Shown in pieces: positions 10,770 through 20,437 of a stretch of 35,768 nt of DNA. The notes under the pieces were generated by a model. The model saw only the letters and a program-made list of their open reading frames with translations, was not told the DNA's origin and ran no database searches. The position numbers and the translations under genes are program-made. Each line of letters opens with the position of its first letter. Within the stretch, counting starts at the first letter, position 1. The stretch comes from Schoenoplectus triqueter (taxonomy: Eukaryota > Streptophyta > Magnoliopsida > Poales > Cyperaceae): the NCBI GenBank assembly GCA_964058805.1, contig CAXKVV010001315.1, positions 1 to 35,768 of the forward strand, read 5' to 3'.

Positions 10770-11125
10770 ATGATCGTCGATGAGTTGGAGTGGTTGTCGT
10801 CGTCGAAGGCACAAGCAGGCGGACATAGGTGCAGGAGGGCAGAGGTTGACATCGTTGTACATGTGGTCGTCGCGGGCAGAGGCAGAGGTGGGCGTCATGG
10901 TGGTCATCGCGAGCAGAGACAGGCGTGACGTTATGGTAGTCGCAGGTTATGCAAGTGGTTAGATTGTAGAGAAGAGGAGAGAGAGGAGGAGGTAGGGAAG
11001 GAGAGGAGAGGAAAAGAGAAAAGGAGGGATGACGCCGCTAACCTCCTCCTTCTAGAGTTTTGATTTTAGGGTTTTGGTTTTTTCCTGTTTTCTTTGACGC
11101 TATCGCCTCTCGAAGGCGGGGAGGA
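10770..11125. other. GC-rich, purine-rich island with a telobox-like motif
   Basis: The island stands out from its AT-rich surroundings. It has repeated GTCGTCG, GGCGTCATGGTGGTCATCG and GAGCAGAGACAGGCG-type words, then a long GA/GGA tract (10970-11030). On the minus strand there is AAAACCCTAAAATC (11060-11074), like plant promoter teloboxes, followed by a CT-rich leader. Both strands have open frames because the sequence is simple. It could be a captured 5' gene end read on the minus strand, or repeat debris. No protein motif supports a gene. Confidence 0.3.
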
Positions 11126-11150
11126 GAATCTTCACTCTTGTTAGTATTAG

Positions 11151-11325
11151 CTCAATATATTTTTTAAATCAATAATTGAAGAGTCTACAAATGACTTTGT
11201 ATATCGGAATGACTCAATATGACTAGCCTTTTGAATTAGTACTGATTACAAGCTAGTTATATTGAGTCATTTCAATATGCAAAATCATTTGGAGACTCTT
11301 TTATTATTGGTTTAAAAAATTTTGA
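11151..11325. mobile_element. Foldback MITE, about 175 bp
   Basis: Two arms of about 75 bases are imperfect inverted copies. The left arm holds TTTTTTAAATCAATAATTGA, GAGTCTACAAATGA, GAATGACTCAATATGACTAG. The right arm holds the complement of TTTTTTAAACCAATAATAAA, GAGTCTCCAAATGA, GAAATGACTCAATATAACTAG. The loop is about 25 bases. No coding capacity is present; it would form one long hairpin if transcribed. Confidence 0.7.
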
Positions 11326-11626
11326 GAATCAATTTTGGTATGCTTGGTGTTTTTCATTTGAAAGATGGCACATCCGAGTTTAATGCGAAAGGTTATTTTT
11401 TTATGAATATTTAAAATAGATAGATTTTGTCTCCAGTTTTCATCTAAAAGAAAATGATGCAGGGTATCCCTCACCTGTTAACCCATTTGATGAGTCATCA
11501 AACTTAATCCCAGAATAGCTTGTATTGCTGAGCCTTAAAACAGCAGAAACAGGGTAATTTGGAAGTGGGGTTAGCGCACTTCACTTTTTTTTTCCACTGT
11601 GCAAATCATTTATTGTTGGGGGCAAA

Positions 11627-12312
11627 TAGTGGTTTGAAATGGACCGGACGGTCCAACCCGTCTCGGACCGGATCGTGGACCATTCCGTGCCCAACCAGGC
11701 TACCACGGTTCGGTCCAACGGTGGGTCGGTCCTCCCTTCACTCGAAAATGGACCGTGCCGACCCATCCCGTGTGGACCCATGGACCGGACCGGACTCCCC
11801 CCCCCCCCTCAAACCCTTCCAAAATTTATAATTTTTGATATTTTTATAATTTTTTGTATTATTTGATTTTTAAATTATTAAAAAATACATAATTAATTCG
11901 ATGAAAATTATTATTTAAAAATTAATAAATTTATTTTTCAACTTTTATTATTTTTTATAATTTTCTGAAATTTTATTTTTTTTTGCAATTTTTTTATTTT
12001 TTTAGTACTATTAGATTTTTAAACAATTAAAAATAATAATTCGAATTAGTTAAAAATTATTATTAAAAAATATGATAAATTATTATTTTTCGCAATTTAT
12101 AAAAAAAATATATTTTGGACCGGACCGGATCGGACCGTGGACCGTCCCGTCCCGTGGGGGTCTGGCCCCCGGGGGCCAACGGTGGGACGGGTTCGGTTTT
12201 TTCAAATTTGGACCGCCTAGGACCAACCCGTATGGACCGTGCGGGACCGTGAACCGTGAACCGTCAGGGTTTGAACCGGACCGGCCTGAACCGGACCGAC
12301 TTCAAACCACTA
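11627..12312. mobile_element. hAT-like non-autonomous element with GGACCG subterminal repeats
   Basis: Perfect 12-bp terminal inverted repeats, TAGTGGTTTGAA and TTCAAACCACTA, bound a 686-bp segment. The flanking octamers GGGGCAAA and GGAGCAAT match at 6 of 8, consistent with an old 8-bp hAT target duplication. Both ends (about 180 bases each) are GC-rich and packed with GGACCG, CGGTCC and GGACCGGACCGG, while the centre is over 80 percent A+T. Dense short motifs near both ends are typical of hAT transposase binding zones. No transposase is encoded. A run of ten or more C sits at 11799-11810, and a palindrome CTGGCCCCCGGGGGCCA at 12163-12179. Confidence 0.65.
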
Positions 12313-13803
12313 GGAGCAATGCAAGGAAGAATCCTTTCAAATTTCAGATGGATCATGGGTCATGGTATAACTTAACTTTTAATCCTTGACATTTTCAACT
12401 AGAACAAATGTGCTGAGTAAACTTTTCAGAGAATAACATATTCACACAAGACTTCATCCTTTTCTAGAAATTGAAGCTTATTTTGGAACAAAAGCACAGT
12501 GGTGGAGTTGTTTGCTTCAGACCACTTGCATTCTGTAGAATCTTCTATAGTTCATGTATGCTTCAATTTTGTTCATCCAACCCTTCAAACTGGAAAAAAA
12601 TGAGACCATTTTGCACACATATGTTATATGTATATAAACAAACTTCTTGAACGCCAAATTAACCCTCCGAAGTCCAAACCCACTCACACCACACATATCT
12701 GGGGCGAAATCAGAAACGATTAGTAGGGGTGTTCGGGTTAAGGAAAAAGAATGTTCGGTCAAAAAAATATTTTTTAATGCATGAGCTTTAATTTTCAGTG
12801 AATTAAGGAAGTGTTTGAGAACTGACTGACACCCACCTTAATATCGCCTCTGTCACACACTAACACACATTATACAGAATCAAAGCAGTATATTGGTTTT
12901 CTGGCAACAACAAAACAACACTATAGCACAATATCCATGAAAATAACATATATTTCAGCTGAAAAAAAAGAAGAATAAAATGCAGAAAAAGTTTTGGCGA
13001 CTGGAACAGAATAAGCGGGGGTAGGTGTCAACCTTACATTGTAGGTCAATTGGTACAGTGGCCCACTCCACTTACCACTACTGATGTAAAATTGCAAAGT
13101 CACTGAACCGTCCTGTCCTACGTCAATTAATGAAAAGCTAGATGCATGATACAGGAGGGGCTACCCATTACCAATATATCTGGCTGGAAATAATAAGCAG
13201 CTCCAATTTTGTAAAAAAAGAAAAGTCTGAGAAATGGGGGAAAAGTTCAACTAATGATGGTGCCAGTATTAATTCTGGCCTTTAATTCCAATTCAAAGAT
13301 GGGTCTAGCGTGGAATGGCGTTGGTTCATAATTAGTGCTGTCCGTTATTTGGAGGAGGTTGACTTGTGTTGCACGGGTGTGCAGTGCATCAATACTCAAA
13401 ATAGTCACATACCTTATCTTACTCTTACATGCCTTACCCTATAGGTATCAGGTATGGACCCATGGCTAGGGAACCAGAGAATAGTGCATTTGGACCTTTC
13501 ACTAGGACCCAAGTAGGTCCCTAATCACCATTTAGTTCCAATCTTGATTTCGTTCGGCCATGAGGAATTATATGGCATGATACTTGAAAGAGAACTTCCT
13601 CTAATTCCATTTGAAAGAATTGGAAGTACCTGTTTTCTTTCATATGAGAAGGAAACTTAGGAAAGCAAATTTTTAACTATCAAATCTTACTTTAATTTCA
13701 TATTGGATGTAAGCCCGACTTTTTCCTAATTAGTTGCATTTGTTTTCATAGTAAAACATGTCTTGATGTTCTAGTCCCTGTATAAACGCAAAAAAACGGG
13801 GTT
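12313..13803. other. Non-coding stretch, nothing supported
   Basis: Mixed AT-rich sequence with no recognised gene, RNA or repeat. The short minus-strand open frames at 12517-12762 and 12921-13103 have no motif. Confidence 0.5.
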
Positions 13804-14340
13804 GTTTGTATATATAAGAAGTAAACGCGCCACTGGCAGTGGCGCGTTTCATTATTTTTATGAAACGTGCCACTGCCAGTGGCGCGTTTCGTCCAAACCC
13901 CGCGCAGCGTTTCCATCTCACTTGCGTGTTTTGTATATATAAGAAGTAAACGCGCCACTGCCAGTGGCGCGTTTCGTAAAAATAATGAAACGCGCTACTG
14001 GCAGTGGCGCGTTTCATTATTTTTATGAAACGTGCCACTGGCAGTGGCGCGTTTCATTATTTTATGAAACGTGCCACTGGCAGTGGCGCGTTTCGTCCAA
14101 ACCCCGCGCAGCGCCTCCATCTCACTTGCGTGTTTTGTATATATAAGAAGTAAACGCGCCACTGGCAGTGGCGCGTTTCATTATTTTTATGAAACGTGCC
14201 ACTGCCAGTGGCGCGTTTCGTCCAAACCCCGTGCAGCATTTCCATCTCACTTGCGTGTTTTGTATATATAAGAAGTAAACGCGCCACTGCCAGTGGCGCG
14301 TTTCGTAAAAATAATGAAACGCGCTACTGGCAGTGGCGCG
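13804..14340. repeat. Two-level tandem array of ten 29-bp palindromes
   Basis: Ten near-identical palindromes start at 13822, 13862, 13947, 13987, 14027, 14066, 14151, 14191, 14276 and 14316. Each has arms AAACGCGCCACTG and CAGTGGCGCGTTT around one central base, G in six and C in four. They are set in a 125-bp higher unit made of five parts: an 18-nt leader TTTTGTATATATAAGAAG, a palindrome, an 11-nt spacer (ATTATTTTTAT or its near reverse complement GTAAAAATAAT), a second palindrome, and a 38-nt linker (GTCCAAACCCCGCGCAGCG then CATCTCACTTGCGTG). The second unit carries two extra palindromes. The left arm is often decayed (CGTGCC, CGCTAC); the right arm is constant. The frames through it are by-products of the repeat. 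Confidence 0.92.
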
Positions 14341-15240
14341 CTGCCATTCGTATATTTGAAATTTTACGTTTCTCACTTTTATTTTTAATAATATTAATTT
14401 AATAAAACTTATTATTACTAAAAACTGTGGAAAATATTTTAATGATCATTTGTTATTATTTTCTCTATCTCCAGATTAGTTTGCATAACTTGAAATGAGC
14501 CTACCAATTGAAATAAATAATCCTTTTTATACATGCTTCTCTTGTTTACTCAGTACTATAAAAAATGTCGATCATACAATTCGATAAATTTTATTCACGA
14601 AATCCTTTATTATATTACACAAAAAAGGAACGAAATATTAATTTTCTTTTAGGGCAGAATATCGTAAGATAAGGCGATATAGTACGTCTCTTAAGTGTAT
14701 GCTACATTAGTACCTCTTTTTCTCCGATTCCAGACTACCTTATCTTGATATATAGAATAATCTCTATCGGTACATTTAATATGAACGAATTTTGCAATAT
14801 TCGACTCAGCCAAAACATCCAACTACTGCTCTTGGAAAAGATGTTCATCATTATCTTTCATTGTGTAAGGTTGACTCACTGTACAAACTTTCATGTGTAC
14901 ACATTTATAATTTCATAATTGAAAGGGTATAGCGTTTGTGCAGTTTCTTTAATAGGAGTTATGTATATTTAATTCGTTAGTGTTTGTTCTGTTTTTGTTT
15001 CTTGTTACATTGGCAGGCACTGCCAATCTTTAAAAAACAGCAAGAAGTACACATCTCGAAAATTGACCTTCTCTTCAACTCATCCAACTCGATCTGTTTT
15101 TTTTATAGAGTTGAGATGTTATCAGTTTGGATACAAGTTGTGATATTTACTAATCCAATATATTGAGTTGTATTATGAAGTTATTTTAGAAATCCATCTT
15201 CATCAGACCGACAATATATAATCATAGTTTACATATATTT
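14341..15240. other. AT-rich spacer, nothing supported
   Basis: No gene, RNA or repeat was recognised between the palindrome array and the foldback cluster. Confidence 0.5.
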
Positions 15241-15262
15241 CAATATATATATATATATATAA

Positions 15263-15668
15263 GTGAGATACCGTGAGCTTAAGTTCACGGAGGTCTTTCG
15301 TGAGCTTTACTCAAAAAACATATTAAATCATTTCGAAATTTTAATTTATCATTCTCAATAAATTCTTTATATAAAAATCTTATGGGATGCAAAAATTTGG
15401 AGTGTTTTGAGCTTTTTAAGTCACTATTTTTAATTTTTTAAAAAGATGTTCAAATATTGAATATATTTGTATTATTTTTAGAGCTGATTTTCAAAAATTA
15501 AAAACCATAACTTAAAAAACTCAAAACGCTCCAAATTTTTGCATCCCATGAGATTTTCATATAAAGAATTTCATGAGAATGATAAATTAAAATTTTAAAA
15601 TGATTTGATATGTTTTTTGAGTTAAACTCATAGAAGGCCTCTGTGAGCTTAAGCTCATGATATCTCCG
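15263..15668. mobile_element. Foldback MITE C, about 400 bp, in TA/CT simple repeats
   Basis: Arms of about 165 bases pair. The left arm runs GAGATACCGTGAGCTTAAG, TTTACTCAAAAAACATAT, ATTTATCATTCTCA, ATGGGATGCAAAAATTTGGA, GTTTTGAG. The right arm carries the complement of the same words with scattered changes. It is flanked by (AT)n at 15243-15260 and (CT)n(AT)n at 15669-15712, suggesting insertion into a TA-rich site. No coding capacity. Confidence 0.75.
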
Positions 15669-15705
<37 letters not shown>

Positions 15706-15711
15706 AATATA

Positions 15712-15982
15712 TATATAATATAATATTTTTTAAAATACCCCAAATTTGAATTGTTGAAAATCAGCACTAAAATAATAATAAAATATTGAATTGTTGTTGC
15801 TGATTTTAAAAAATCCAAAATAAATACTTAGAAAACTCAAAATACCTCAATTTTTTATATCCTTCAATATTTTGATATGAAGAATTTAATGAGAATGATA
15901 ATTTTAAATTTTGGACGTGTTACGATAAAATTTAAACTGTATGCACATGAACTCGAAATGTAAATATTTTCACAATAATCTA
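15712..15982. mobile_element. Truncated foldback MITE B
   Basis: The right part reads as the complement of AGATTATTGTGAAAATATTT, then TTTCGAGTTCATGTGCAT and inner words shared with MITE C (ATTATCATTCTCAT, GAGGTATTTTGAG). The left terminus is missing; the sequence begins inside the left arm next to (AT)n. A second partial copy is at 19767-19918. Confidence 0.55.
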
Positions 15983-16025
15983 ACTATATATATATATAAC
16001 TATATATAACTATATATATATATAT

Positions 16026-16420
16026 ACATGACTTACGATGCTTTACAAAGGCTTTAACAAGAGATTTCATATTTTGACAACTCAAATGATCAATCTAAGT
16101 TGCTCAATAATATTTAATATTAAAATCTTATGGGATATTAATTTCATGATTTTTTTGAGATTTTTAGCTATTTTTAAATTATTTTGAAAAATAATCCTGG
16201 AATAGATTATTTTCTTATGTTAAATAAGGTTATTTTCTTATGTTAATTTAAAAATATCTAAAAACACTTCAAAAATTATGAAATTTAATATCCCATAAAA
16301 ATTTTACATAAAGAAATTATTGAGAAATTTAGATTGATTGTTTGAGTCATCGGGATATGAAATCTTTTGCCGAAATAATAATCATTTTTTTACTTTGCAA
16401 AGCACAATAATGCATCTCTT
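16026..16420. mobile_element. Foldback MITE D, TIR ...GTGCTTTGCAAAG
   Basis: Arms of about 170 bases pair. The left arm has GATGCTTTACAAAG, AAGAGATTTCATAT, ACTCAAATGATCAATCTAA, TTATGGGATATTAA; the right arm has the complement of ATTGTGCTTTGCAAAG, AAAAGATTTCATATCC, ACTCAAACAATCAATCTAA, TTATGGGATATTAA. The loop holds a short direct repeat, TTATTTTCTTATGTTAA twice (16208-16246). (AT)n lies on both sides. Confidence 0.7.
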
Positions 16421-16438
16421 ATATATATATATATATAT

Positions 16439-16832
16439 AGAGTAATGCTATGGTGCTTCGCGAAGTAAAAAAAAAATTGTGTTTCGCGTCCGTATCTCGA
16501 ATTTAAAAGTTCAAACGGCCGATCCAAACCGTTGAGCATCATCTTCATATTGAAATATCCTTGGAGATCAAATTTTATATTTTTTTGAATTTTTTTGATA
16601 TTTTTTAGATGGGTACAAAGTCGCTTGTTTTGGATGGTGCAGAAATCTTTAGATTAACAAACTTTGTACCCATCTAAAAAATTCAAAAAAATATAAAATT
16701 TGATCTCCAAGGATATTTCAATATGAAGATGATGTTCAACGGTTTAGATCAGCCGTTTGAACTTTTAAATTCGAGATACGGATGCGAAGCACAAAAGATT
16801 TTTTGCTTCGCGAAGCACCATAGCATTACTCT
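16439..16832. mobile_element. MITE family A copy 1, TIR with CTTCGCGAAG
   Basis: The ends are exact: AGAGTAATGCTATGG plus TGCTTCGCGAAG on the left and the perfect complement on the right. Pairing continues through AATTTAAAAGTTCAAACGG, TTCATATTGAAATATCCTTGG, AGATCAAATTTTATATTTTT and AGATGGGTACAAAGT to a short loop near 16630-16650. It is flanked by TATATATA on both sides, consistent with insertion at TA. No protein is encoded. The family also has a copy at 19351-19750. Confidence 0.85.
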
Positions 16833-16855
16833 ATATATATATATATATATAATTT

Positions 16856-17600
16856 ATTGATAAATAATTAAATAATCATTTAAGTGGTGAAATTCTATTT
16901 GATATTTTAATTATTTTTACATTTTTTATGAATGTTATATATCACTCTTTTTTCATTATTGATTTTTAGTTCATTTTTCATTTATGAGAGGTAATGAAAA
17001 TTTTTAATCCATTATTCATGTTTAATGTTGAATTATCTTTATGTATTATTTTTCAATTTTTCATCTTTGAATCGCAATGTCATTAATATAATATTTGTTA
17101 ACAAAAATAATAATCAAATATATAATATATTATTCAATTTAAAATGACAACTCATTTAATCCGTCTAACTCATATAAACTAGCATGTAAGAATTATATCA
17201 ATCGGATTGAGTTACCGATGGATCAAAAAAATGAATTTTTCAATCCGATACAACTGGGTTGAATCCAAATTTTAATAAACTATCATTGACCTGGCCGTTG
17301 TACAATTCTAGAAAGGATGAGTCCATATTCGTTGTCATTAAATTAATTTAACGTTGGACATATTATAGTATACTGTATGACATGATTTTTTAATTATTGG
17401 AAAAGAGGTGTGATAATTGCATATCATTTTTGCAACACCAATCTTGTACATACGGATCTCTCCGAATCTCCAAACACGAACATATTCAATGTGTCCGCCT
17501 TTTAGTTCGCGCGCTCAATTTGCCCTTTAGTTCAAGCTTTTCATAAAGTTATATGACACAATATCTCAAAGTTTAGCGTGCATAAACACATTAAAAAATA
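16856..17600. other. AT-rich spacer, nothing supported
   Basis: No gene or clear repeat was found. A patch at 17170-17270 (ATCAATCGGATTGAG, CAATCCGATACAACTGGG) resembles the TCGGGT-type transposon debris seen at 21655-21955, but not enough to call. Confidence 0.4.
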
Positions 17601-17964
17601 CTAGAATATTGACTACGTTGCTACCGTGATATCGTATAAAAATATAAAAATTCATATTTTCACATGAAAAGAAAGAAAAATAAAAATAAAGATAATTTAG
17701 TAATTAATATAAATTTCAATTATGAATACATAATTAATGAAAAATAAATGCAGAATTGAGAGAAAATTTGACATTCAGAATTTAAGGAAAGTTAAAATTC
17801 ATAATTGATGGCAATCTAATAAAAAAAATAAAGTAAAGCAATTCTAATCCTAAATTATGCAGCATTTTATATAACAATCAAAATTGAGAGAAAATTATTA
17901 CTTCAATACAAATTGTCATTGAGATAGTAACATTATTTGACGAATAACTCAATTCGATGACTGA
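17601..17964 (-). mobile_element. Non-autonomous Helitron family 1, copy 1
   Basis: On the minus strand the element starts TCAGTCATCGAATTGAG after an A and ends AATATTCTAG before a T, the Helitron A^TC...CTRR^T pattern. A homologous copy at 21280-21651 shares both termini and the whole interior and is also bounded by A and T, so the borders come from comparing two insertions. The interior is AT-rich and non-coding. No strong 3' hairpin is visible in this copy. Confidence 0.75.
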
Positions 17965-18051
17965 TATAACTCTAAAACTTCAATAAAAAATTTGAATCAC
18001 TGCAGAATCAGAACACTTACGTGCTTAATAAGGAGTAAGATTTATAGTACA

Positions 18052-18139
18052 AATATATTTTAGAAAAAAAATACAAACAACCCTTGTAGAGATTTATACT
18101 GGTAGCCAAATATATTTTAGGAAAAAAAAATACAACCAA
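18052..18139. repeat. Short direct repeat, about 55-bp spacing
   Basis: AAATATATTTTAG followed by an A run and AATACAA(A/C)CAACC occurs at about 18050-18085 and again at 18105-18141, just before the foldback at 18140. Confidence 0.5.
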
Positions 18140-18645
18140 CCTTTTGCATTTGACTCATAGGTTCAAATATCTCTCTACATTTCAATTTTAAACAAACATC
18201 CTCTTACATTTTTTTAAAGAATGTCAATTACCTCTTTTATCTGATTTTAACTATGTCATGACATCAAAATTGCCATTTAAGCACAATTTTTACCACATTA
18301 TCAAAATTATTCACTACAAGCAAAGTCGTCGCATTTCACTTTGTAAATTACTTAAATCAATATATTGATCAAAAAAATAATATTTATAGAATTCACCATT
18401 GACCCGCAAAAAAGACGTCATTTTCATAGTAGAGTTTAATGGTTGCAGGAGCTTTTCGTTCTCTCTTTATTTTTGAGAAAAAAAACTGATGATGTGATAA
18501 AAATTGTGCTTAGATGACAATTTGATGTCATGTTAAATCTAGATTTAGGTAAAGGAGATAGTTGACACTCTTACAAAAATGTAAGGGGATATTTGTTTAA
18601 AATTAAAATATAGTGACATTTGAACCATGAGCCAAATGCACCCTT
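18140..18645. mobile_element. Foldback MITE E, about 505 bp
   Basis: Arms of about 170 bases pair. The left arm reads GCATTTGACTCATAGGTTCA, TTTTAAACAAACATCC, CTTACATTTTT, ATGACATCAAAATTG, TAAGCACAATTTTTACCACAT. The right arm is the complement of GCATTTGGCTCATGGTTCA, TTTTAAACAAATATCC, CTTACATTTTT, ATGACATCAAATTG, TAAGCACAATTTTTATCACAT. The centre of about 170 bases is unpaired. Limits are approximate. Confidence 0.65.
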
Positions 18646-18848
18646 TATATTTATATTTATACATTTTTTTCTCTATTTAATCAAAATAAATAAACTTATT
18701 AAAGTTTGAATATAATGCAAACGTCTTGAGAATATCAATGTCTTTATATTTAAAAATATTTATACTAATTCTAAAATATCTTTACATTAATATTCCAAAT
18801 GTCTTTATATTAACATAAAAGAGTTGTGTTATGATGCTTTTTAAACTA

Positions 18849-19185
18849 CCGTGGGGATCAATACATTGGAAGCAAATCAATAATTTTACATTAGAAATAA
18901 ATGATCTGAACTATTCAACCTAATCTCTATATTAAAATGAGTTAGCAAATCAAATTTTTATAATTTTTGAAATTTTTTGCTATATATTTTGATGGGAAGT
19001 AAATTATTATTTTTGGACAACTAAAATTCTCAAATAAAATTATTTTCCCTCCAAAAGAGAAAATAATAAAAAATTCTAAAAAATATAAAATTTAATTTGC
19101 TAACATATTTTGATATCAAGATTGGATTAATCATTTTGAATTGTTAATTTTTTATTTGACTGAATATAAAATAATATCCCCACGG
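18849..19185. mobile_element. Foldback MITE F, CCGTGGGGAT ends
   Basis: CCGTGGGGAT at 18849-18858 is matched by ATCCCCACGG at 19176-19185. The arms continue to pair through ATATTAAAATGAGTTAGCAA / TTGCTAACATATTTTGATAT and around the loop (AATTATTATTTTTGGACAAC / TTTTCCCTCCAAAAG). The sequence just outside on the left (GTTATGATGCTT) resembles the family A end, so the true border may lie further out. Confidence 0.55.
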
Positions 19186-19350
19186 TCACTATTACTATCA
19201 ATTGACCATATGTGTTTGTACACAAGGCAAAAGATATTTCTACCAATATTCAAATTTGTTTACAAAAAGAACAAAGAAAATTTCGGTACACGTGAAAAAA
19301 TAATCTAAAAAAAAATATATTGTTAAGGAGTGATATATATAGAGAGAGAG

Positions 19351-19750
19351 AGAGTGAGGGTATGGTGCTTCGCGAAATATAAAATTTTCCGTGCGTCATT
19401 TTCTTATCTTAAATTTAAAAATCTAAATGATCGATCCAAACCTTTAAACATTATCTTCATATTGAAATATCTTTGGAGATCAAATTTTATATATTTTATT
19501 ATTTTTTAGATGGGTACAAAGTTTATAAATCTAATGATTTTTGTACTGTCCAAAACTAATGATTTTGTACCATCTAAAAAATTATAAAAAAATTAAAAAA
19601 AATTATTTGATCTCCAAAGACATTTCAATAAGAATAATAAGAATATCATGTTCAACGGATTTGATCAACCGTTTGGACTTTCAAATTCGAGATACGGACG
19701 CGAAGCAAGAGAGATTTTATGTTTCGCGAAGCACTATAACCTCATTATCT
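19351..19750. mobile_element. MITE family A copy 2
   Basis: AGAGTGAGGGTATGGTGCTT then CGCGAA on the left faces TTTCGCGAAGCACTATAACC plus TCATTATCT on the right. Internal words match copy 1 at 16439-16832: TTCATATTGAAATATC, TTTGGAGATCAAATTTTATA, AGATGGGTACAAAGT, AATTCGAGATACGGACGCGA. It is more diverged than copy 1. It lies between (GA)n and CTCTCTCTATATATAGAGAG. Confidence 0.75.
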
Positions 19751-19766
19751 CTCTCTATATATAGAG

Positions 19767-19918
19767 AGAGATTATTGTGAAAATATTTGTATTTCAGTTG
19801 ATATGCAAATGTATCCAAAAATATATTTTAATATCTCAAAAAATTTAGAGTATTTTGAGTTTTTTTCATATGAAATTTATCATATGAAAATCTATTATAT
19901 ATATATATATAATAGAAA
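19767..19918. mobile_element. Truncated MITE B copy
   Basis: The sequence starts AGATTATTGTGAAAATATTT and then TATTTCAGTTGATATGCA, matching the complement of the right end at 15960-15982. It runs to GAGTATTTTGAGTTTTT, then stops at (AT)n. The opposite arm is absent. Confidence 0.5.
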
Positions 19919-20075
19919 ATGAGAAGAGATCGAAGAAGTACAATGATCGATAAAAAGATTGTGCTAAAGAAGAGAGTAGAAGGAAAGAAATAAGAGAGAG
20001 GTGTGATAGAGGAGGGAAATAAAAAAAATAATCGGAGAGAGATGAGGAGGGAGGCGAAGGAGGGAATTGTATTTT
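19915..20075. other. Purine-rich strand-asymmetric tract
   Basis: About 160 bases with very few pyrimidines on the plus strand (GAGAAGAGATCGAAGAAG, GAAAGAAATAAGAGAGAGG, GGAGAGAGATGAGGAGGG). The minus strand is correspondingly CT-rich and gives spurious Ser/Leu/Phe open frames. No function can be assigned. Confidence 0.6.
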
Positions 20076-20276
20076 CCAACTTGATAATACGGTGTGAAGA
20101 TTAGTTGTGTAAAAAGTTATGTGCAAAAATAATTTATTTTTCTAAAAATATTCTTTTAAGATGCACACATTTTTTATAATAATTGGTTTAAATTGGGATA
20201 TGTGGAATCTTTTATGAACGTTTGAATCTGAATAGTTTAAATCTTCATCTTAATCTCAAATAAAAGATATAATTTA

Positions 20277-20342
20277 AATTGTGTAGCATAGTAACAATGT
20301 ATACTATAATAAAATTGTGTATCATAGTAACAATGTATCATA
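20277..20342. repeat. Two-copy tandem repeat, about 37-bp period
   Basis: ATTGTGTAGCATAGTAACAA plus TGTATACTATA is followed at once by ATTGTGTATCATAGTAACAA plus TGTATCATATA. Confidence 0.65.
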
Positions 20343-20437
20343 TAGTTTTAAAAACAAATTAAACAACATGACGAGAACACTGTAACGATAGCATCAGCTA
20401 TCTGATATAATTTTAAACACTAGTAAAAATTTTGCAA

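Noticed and set aside
10664..10962. Overlapping frames at 10664-10852, 10722-10928 and 10780-10962
   Set aside because: Low-complexity GC- and purine-rich sequence gives open frames on both strands; no protein motif.
11559..12389. Pro/Gly/Arg-rich frames around 11.6-12.4 kb
   Set aside because: Products of the GGACCG repeats in the hAT-like element.
13804..14340. CRISPR-like array of short palindromic repeats with spacers
   Set aside because: Spacers are not unique (only a few recurring types), the context is a plant nuclear genome, and no cas genes exist.
13730..14402. Several open frames on both strands with repeated WQWRV and RATASGAF words
   Set aside because: They are translations of the palindromic array in many frames; both strands give similar peptides because the repeat is palindromic.
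19828..20126. Ser/Leu/Phe-rich minus-strand frames
   Set aside because: Caused by the purine-rich tract; no conserved features.
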